A stretch of DNA of 64,000 nucleotides from NCBI GenBank assembly GCA_046233115.1, contig JBJXHM010000001.1, forward strand, positions 62,001-126,000. The letters are read 5' to 3'. Shown here one piece after another: positions 59,872 to 64,000 of the stretch (position 1 is its first letter; each line of letters starts with the position of its first letter). This DNA comes from JACOMY01 sp046233115. GTDB lineage: Bacteria > Pseudomonadota > Alphaproteobacteria > Kiloniellales > JACOMY01. Under the pieces are notes generated by a model. The model was not told where the DNA came from. It made no database searches and worked only from the letters and a program-made list of their open reading frames with translations. Both the position numbers and the translations under genes were made by a program.

Positions 59872-60582
59872 TCAGAGGTAGCTGGAGGCGAGCGTATTCT
59901 CAACGCCTTGCTTCAGTAGCGAACGGCTGTCGCCCTCCAGCACGATGTTGCCATGCCGCAGCACGTAGCCGCGGTCGGTGACCTTCAGCGCCAGGGTCGC
60001 CATCTGCTCGGCGATGATGACGGCGGCACCGGACTCGCGGGCGTAGCTGGTGATGAAGTCGTAGATCTGGGTGACGATGATCGGCGCCAGGCCCAGCGAG
60101 GGCTCGTCCAGCAGCAGGTGGGTGGGGCTGCGGATGGTGGCGCAGGAGAGAATCACCATCTGCTGCTGGCCGCCGCTCAAGAGGCCGGCGCGGACGTGGC
60201 GCTTCTCCTTCAGGATCGGGAACCGGGAATAGATCTCCTCGACCGCCTGGGGGAAGCGGACCTTGCGGCTGCCGAAAGACCAGGCGAGATCGAGGTTGTC
60301 TTCGACCGTGAGCTGACGAAAGATCCGCCGGCCCTCCATGGCGTGGGCCAGGCCCAGCCGCGGCCGCTTCTCGGCCGGGATCCGCACGATGTTCCGCTCG
60401 TCCAGCAGGATCTCGCCCGAGCGCACCGGTGCGATGCCGGAGATGGCGCGCAGCAGCGACGATTTGCCGGCGCCGTTGGCCCCCAGGATTGCCGTGGTGG
60501 TGCCCGAAGCGGCCTTCAGGGTGACGCCGCGGATCGCCTCGACGGCACCGTAGGAGACCTTCAGATCGCGAATCTCAAGCAT
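59872..60582 (-). CDS. livF: Branched-chain-type ABC transporter ATP-binding protein (LivF)
   Basis: 236 residues from the ATG at 60582, which overlaps the end of the upstream fusion gene by 8 bases; an upstream in-frame start at 60624 is unlikely. Walker A GANGAGKSSLLRAISG, signature LLSGGQQQMVIL and Walker B LLLDEPSLGLAP. The segment after the signature (SCATIRSPTHLL) lacks the usual GRALM pattern, an unusual substitution in a LivF. Cytosolic ATPase of the importer. Confidence 0.92.
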   Translation of the reverse strand: MLEIRDLKVSYGAVEAIRGVTLKAASGTTTAILGANGAGKSSLLRAISGIAPVRSGEILLDERNIVRIPAEKRPRLGLAHAMEGRRIFRQLTVEDNLDLAWSFGSRKVRFPQAVEEIYSRFPILKEKRHVRAGLLSGGQQQMVILSCATIRSPTHLLLDEPSLGLAPIIVTQIYDFITSYARESGAAVIIAEQMATLALKVTDRGYVLRHGNIVLEGDSRSLLKQGVENTLASSYL

Positions 60583-62413
60583 GTTGGCGCAGCTCCCCAT
60601 CGCAACCGTTGTCGTCGCCGCCATCTTCCTCGCCCAGGTAGGCGCTGATCACCGTCGGGTCGGATCGCATCGCCTCCAGGGTGCCGCGGAAGATCTCCTC
60701 GCCGCTGTCCAGCACCACCACGCTGTCGACCAGGTCGGCCAGGAAGTCCATGTGATGGTCGATCAGCATGATGGTCAGGCCGGAGGCCTTCATTCGCCGG
60801 ATGACCTTGGCGAGCTGCTCCATCTCGGCTTCCGAGAGGCCGGCCGCCGGCTCGTCCAGCATGATGGTGTGCGGGCGGGCCAGCAGGGCACGGGCGACCT
60901 CGACCAGCCGGCAGTGACCGTAGGGCAGCTCGTCGATCGTGGTGTCGGCGATGTCGCTGGTCTCGGTCAGCTCCATCACCGCCGCGATCTCGGCCAGGAA
61001 GTCGGCCTCCTCGCGGATCGCGCCAGGCAGCGACAGCGCCGCGCTGAACCCGCGGTGACGGGCCAGGCGGTGGGTGCCGAGCAGTAGGTTCTCGCGCACC
61101 GTGAAGTGCGGCACCAGGCGGGGGTCCTGGAAGGTGCGCACGATGCCCTCGCGGGCGATGCGGTAGTCCGGCATGCCGGTGATGTCGCGCTCGCCTAGCA
61201 TCACCCGTCCGCTGCTGGGTTTGTAGATGCCGGTCACCAGGTTCACCAGGGTGCTCTTGCCGGACCCGTTGGGGCCGATGAGGGCGGTGATGTGTCCCGG
61301 CTCCAGGGTGAGGGAGATGTCTTTCAACGCGGTGAGGCCGCCGAAGTGCTTGGTCAGGCCCTCGATGGTGATGGGGAGTGCCTTGGGGCTTTCGCCCGAT
61401 GCACGCGCGCCCTGCTGCCGCCGGGCCGCGCGCAGCGAGGCCGGTTTGATGTAGCGGGGCGGCAGGAAGAAGATGCCGGCGAGACCGCGCGGCAGCACCA
61501 TCAGGGCAAAGGTCAGGATCAGGCCGTAGACGATGTACTGGTACTCGGCGAAGGCCTGCAGCGTTTCCGGCAGGAAGGTGAAGCCGATGGCGCTGATCAC
61601 CTGTCCGGCGATCGAGCCCAGGCCGCCGACGATGGAGATCACCAGCACCTCGATCGAGCGGGTGATGCCGAAGCTCTCCGGGCCCAGGTAGCCCACCAGG
61701 TGGGCGTAGAAGGCACCGGCGATGCCGGCCAGCACGCCGCTCAGCGCGAAGGCCTGGCGCTTGGCGCCGGAGCGCGAGATGCCCAGGCTGCCGGCCGCCA
61801 TCTCGTTGGCGTGGATCGCATAGAAGGCGCGGCCCAGAGGGCTCTGGATCGCGTTGTGCAGCACCCAGAGGATGACGGCGGTGGCGATCAGCACCAGGCG
61901 GAAGTAATCGAACTCGTCCAGGCTGATGCCGACGATGGTCAAGCTGCGTAGCGCCGGCGAGGCGACGCCGCTCATGCCCATCATGCCGCCGGTCAGGCTG
62001 TTCCACTCGCGCACGACCTCGAAGAAGATCATGCCGAAGCCCAGGGTCATCATCGCCAGGTAGACGTCGCGCACCCGCCCGGCCGGGTAGGAGAGCAGGT
62101 AGCCCACCACACCCGAGATGATGGCGGCCAGCGGGATCGAGAAGATCAGGTCGAAGCCGTGGGTCTTGGACAGGATCGCGGTGCCGTAGGCGCCGATGCC
62201 GAAGAAGCCAGCCTGGCCCAGCGTGATCTGCCCGGCGATGCCGGTCAGCACGTTGACGCTCTGCGCAAAGATGATCGCCACCAGCGCGAAGGTCATGACC
62301 TGAACCGTGCCGATCTCCATCCAGCTACAGGCGATCAGGAAGAAGACGATGATCGCAATCTGGGTCAGGGGGTGCAGCAGACAATGCGAAAGGGTGCTGC
62401 GGAACGCGCTCAT
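60575..62413 (-). CDS. LivM-LivG fusion: ABC permease with C-terminal ATPase
   Basis: 612 residues. The N-terminal 320 residues form a LivM-type permease: ALVAIIFAQSVNVLTGIAGQITLGQAGFFGIGAYGTAIL, VYLAMMTLGFGMIFFEVVREWNSLTGGMMG, GPESFGITRSIEVLVISIVGGLGSIAG. A basic, Arg-rich linker follows, then a LivG-type ATPase (from about residue 345): Walker A GPNGSGKSTLVNLVTG, YGHCRLVEVARALL in place of LSGGQ and Walker B TIMLDEPAAGLSEAE. The signature motif is degenerate (ELPYGHCR), which is common in LivG. Start overlaps the livH stop (ATGA). Confidence 0.94.
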   Translation of the reverse strand: MSAFRSTLSHCLLHPLTQIAIIVFFLIACSWMEIGTVQVMTFALVAIIFAQSVNVLTGIAGQITLGQAGFFGIGAYGTAILSKTHGFDLIFSIPLAAIISGVVGYLLSYPAGRVRDVYLAMMTLGFGMIFFEVVREWNSLTGGMMGMSGVASPALRSLTIVGISLDEFDYFRLVLIATAVILWVLHNAIQSPLGRAFYAIHANEMAAGSLGISRSGAKRQAFALSGVLAGIAGAFYAHLVGYLGPESFGITRSIEVLVISIVGGLGSIAGQVISAIGFTFLPETLQAFAEYQYIVYGLILTFALMVLPRGLAGIFFLPPRYIKPASLRAARRQQGARASGESPKALPITIEGLTKHFGGLTALKDISLTLEPGHITALIGPNGSGKSTLVNLVTGIYKPSSGRVMLGERDITGMPDYRIAREGIVRTFQDPRLVPHFTVRENLLLGTHRLARHRGFSAALSLPGAIREEADFLAEIAAVMELTETSDIADTTIDELPYGHCRLVEVARALLARPHTIMLDEPAAGLSEAEMEQLAKVIRRMKASGLTIMLIDHHMDFLADLVDSVVVLDSGEEIFRGTLEAMRSDPTVISAYLGEEDGGDDNGCDGELRQHA

Positions 62414-63294
62414 GCCTTGTTCACCTCAGGCTGGCTGAAGAGGCCTTGCGGCCGGACGGCAAGCATCAGCATCAGCAAGGCGAAGGCGACTGCTTGCTCG
62501 GCGGCGGAGGAGATGTAGCCCCCGACCAGTTTCGAGAGGATGCCCACCAGGATGCCGCCGGCGAGCGCGCCCATCGAGCTGCCCATGCCGCCGACCACCG
62601 CCGAGACGAAGCCGAGCAGCACCAGGTTGAAGCCGAAGGCGGGGTCGACCGTGCCGCCGATCTGCGCCACCAGAAGGCCGGCGATGCCGCCGAGGAAGGC
62701 GGAGAGCACGAAGGAGCCGGCGATGATGAGGCGCACCGGCAGGCCGTTCACCTGGCCCAAGACCGGGTCGAGCGAGACGGCCCGGACCGCATGGCCCCAG
62801 CGCGTGAGCCGGAGGAAGAGCTCGAAGACGACGATGAGGAAGATCGAGACCAGCAGGACCAACAGGTACTGGTAGGATATCGACATCCCGAAGATCGTCA
62901 GGAAGTCGTAGGAATTGAAGACCAGCGCGGGGAAGGCGACAGCCTGGGAGCCGAACTCCTTGGCGGCGATGCCTTGCAGCAGGATGCCGAGGCCCAGGGT
63001 GGCGACCACCCAGTCCATCGAGTTGGAGGTCTTCAGAGCCGGTCGGACGATCCGCTCGACGAAGAGGCCCAGCAGCACGGCGAGAGCCATCGCGGCCAGC
63101 ACGGCCAGCGGCATCGCGATCCCCAGCGAGGCGATGAAGGTCACCAGCATCGCACAGATCATCATCACCGATCCGTGCCCAAAGTTCAGCGTCTTGGTGG
63201 TGAGGAAGGTCATGTTAAGACCCAGCGCCACCAGAGCGTAGACCGAGCCGACACTCACTCCGGCAATGATCAGGGAGGTCAGAAACACCGCCAT
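62410..63294 (-). CDS. livH: Branched-chain-type ABC transporter permease LivH
   Basis: 294 residues, about eight hydrophobic segments. LivH features: GVSVGSVYALVALGLNMTFLTTKTLNFGHGSVMMICAML, the DWVVATLGLGILLQGIAAKEFG region and the SAVVGGMGSSMGALAGGILVGILSKL segment near the end. Transmembrane subunit pairing with the LivM part of the downstream fusion. The gene is preceded by a strong hairpin that separates it from livK. Confidence 0.94.
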   Translation of the reverse strand: MAVFLTSLIIAGVSVGSVYALVALGLNMTFLTTKTLNFGHGSVMMICAMLVTFIASLGIAMPLAVLAAMALAVLLGLFVERIVRPALKTSNSMDWVVATLGLGILLQGIAAKEFGSQAVAFPALVFNSYDFLTIFGMSISYQYLLVLLVSIFLIVVFELFLRLTRWGHAVRAVSLDPVLGQVNGLPVRLIIAGSFVLSAFLGGIAGLLVAQIGGTVDPAFGFNLVLLGFVSAVVGGMGSSMGALAGGILVGILSKLVGGYISSAAEQAVAFALLMLMLAVRPQGLFSQPEVNKA

Positions 63295-63360
63295 CGTCTC
63301 CTATGGGCCGAACCTTCCACCCGTCACCGCGTGCGCGGCGGCGGGTGTGTCTCAGGAGAT

Positions 63361-63395
63361 CTCCGGACCCGGACAGGGCTTGTCCGGGTCCGGAG
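63361..63395 (-). terminator. livK-livH intergenic hairpin
   Basis: CTCCGGACCCGGACA (63361-63375), loop GGGCT, TGTCCGGGTCCGGAG (63381-63395): a perfect 15-bp stem, the strongest in the window. In transcript direction no T-tract follows, so it may stabilise the livK mRNA rather than terminate. The GGGCTTGTCCGG core resembles the palindromic element at 56016-56030. Confidence 0.65.
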
Positions 63396-63464
63396 CGTCT
63401 CGACGAAGGTTTGGTTCAAGAACAAGGGGTTGAGTGCGGGGGGCAGGGGGCCCTCCGCAAGTCC

Positions 63465-64000
63465 CTAGTTGTCGATCGGCACCAGGCTGACCAGGTCGCC
63501 TTCCTTCTTCATCTCGTAGATGGTGAGGTCGTCGACCGTCATCGCCCGGTGATGCTCCGGCGAGAAGGACATGGTCTCGATCTGCCCGCCGGGGAAATCC
63601 GTGGTTTCTTCCATGGCGGAGATCACGGCGGCCGGTTCCGTGGAACCCGCGCGACGCACGGCATCCAGCAGCAGGTTGGCGCAGTCGTAGCCGGAGATCA
63701 CGGTGCTGGCCATGGCGATCTGGGGACGGGTCTCGTCCGGACCCCACCAGCGATCGACGCCGTACTTCGCCTTGTAGCGCTCCATGAAGTTCTGCGTCGT
63801 AGCCGGCAGCTCCTTCAGGCCGAGCGCGCGGACGCTGGCCGCGTGGGTGCCGATCACCAGGTCGCCCGCGCCTTCGATATAGGGCGGGGTGACGGCGCCG
63901 GCAGTGGCGTAGAGCGGCAGGCCCATCATGTTGAGCCGCGCCATGGTCTTGCGGATGACCGCCAGATCGGCGCCCAGCCCGACCACCAGCAGGACCTGGG
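63465..64000 (-). CDS. ABC transporter substrate-binding protein, LivK type (5' partial)
   Basis: The frame stays open to the right edge, so only the C-terminal 178 or so residues are visible. Type I periplasmic binding fold of the Leu/Ile/Val group: VVGLGADLAVIRKTMARLNMMG, GAGDLVIGTHAASVRA, FMERYKAKYGVD and GYDCANLLLDAVRRAGSTEPAAVISAMEET, then FPGGQIETMSFSPEHHRAM. The position, first in the operon before livH-livMG-livF, fits a periplasmic receptor. Ligand unknown; the carnitine dehydrogenase-like gene at the operon end hints at a carnitine-like solute. Confidence 0.9.
   Translation of the reverse strand, partial: QVLLVVGLGADLAVIRKTMARLNMMGLPLYATAGAVTPPYIEGAGDLVIGTHAASVRALGLKELPATTQNFMERYKAKYGVDRWWGPDETRPQIAMASTVISGYDCANLLLDAVRRAGSTEPAAVISAMEETTDFPGGQIETMSFSPEHHRAMTVDDLTIYEMKKEGDLVSLVPIDN

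Noticed and set aside
1..64000. tRNA, rRNA, insertion sequences, prophage or integrase genes
   Set aside because: I looked through the gaps and coding frames and recognised none; without a covariance or profile search a tRNA in a short gap cannot be fully excluded.

Overview
The window reads as chromosomal DNA of a high-GC alphaproteobacterium, most likely Rhodospirillales-like. The main evidence is the gene order tsaE-amgK-murU-addB-addA-trxA, the FNR-type ferredoxin-NADP reductase, and the wealth of ABC/TRAP uptake and acyl-CoA catabolism genes. The taxonomic placement is inference. I saw no rRNA, tRNA, IS element, prophage, integrase or CRISPR array.

Layout. Bases 1-3064: a circularly permuted ATP-grasp/alpha-E fusion (cut by the left edge) followed by a transglutaminase-like protease. 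Bases 3065-6498: an AT-richer stretch with a secreted DUF2092 protein and a tiny Arg-rich partner, a Kch-type potassium channel and a small membrane/coiled-coil protein. Bases 6539-15777 (minus): one long housekeeping operon tsaE-amgK-murU-addB-addA plus trxA, joined by 4-nt stop/start overlaps. Bases 15879-19348: ferredoxin-NADP reductase, an esterase, a ChaC-like gamma-glutamylcyclotransferase and a luciferase-like oxidoreductase. Bases 19707-24491: a complete tripartite MacAB/NodT efflux operon. Bases 24968-30620: a complete urea ABC transporter (urtABCDE) behind a good sigma-54 promoter candidate.

Bases 30779-44347 form a catabolic region: a GntR/UTRA regulator, CaiB/BaiF CoA-transferase, acyl-CoA dehydrogenase, HSL-type hydrolase, Zn alcohol dehydrogenase, TRAP transporter, type I Baeyer-Villiger monooxygenase, SDR, MmgE/PrpD protein and enoyl-CoA hydratase. 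Together they could import a ketone or alcohol, insert oxygen, open the ester or lactone and beta-oxidise the product. Bases 44422-47559 hold an RTX-repeat protein, a deacylase remnant and a class III cyclase/TPR protein. Bases 47717-55974 form a second catabolic region around a LysR regulator: aldehyde dehydrogenase, enoyl-CoA hydratase, iron alcohol dehydrogenase, and a two-component flavin monooxygenase set (LLM oxygenase, hydrolase, flavin reductase, small coupled protein). Bases 56507-58696 encode a large RTX protein with an unusual alternating 9+10-residue repeat. Bases 58850-64000 (minus) carry a LivKH(MG)F-type ABC transporter with a LivM-LivG fusion and a terminal L-carnitine-dehydrogenase-like gene; livK is cut by the right edge.

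The most noteworthy structures are the 19-residue super-repeat in the second RTX protein; GC-rich hairpins between the binding-protein gene and the first permease gene in all three uptake operons (urt, TRAP, liv); a GTTCGGACAT-type motif repeated in front of the GntR gene and other catabolic genes; the sigma-54-like site upstream of urtA; and the two oxygenase clusters whose substrates are unknown.
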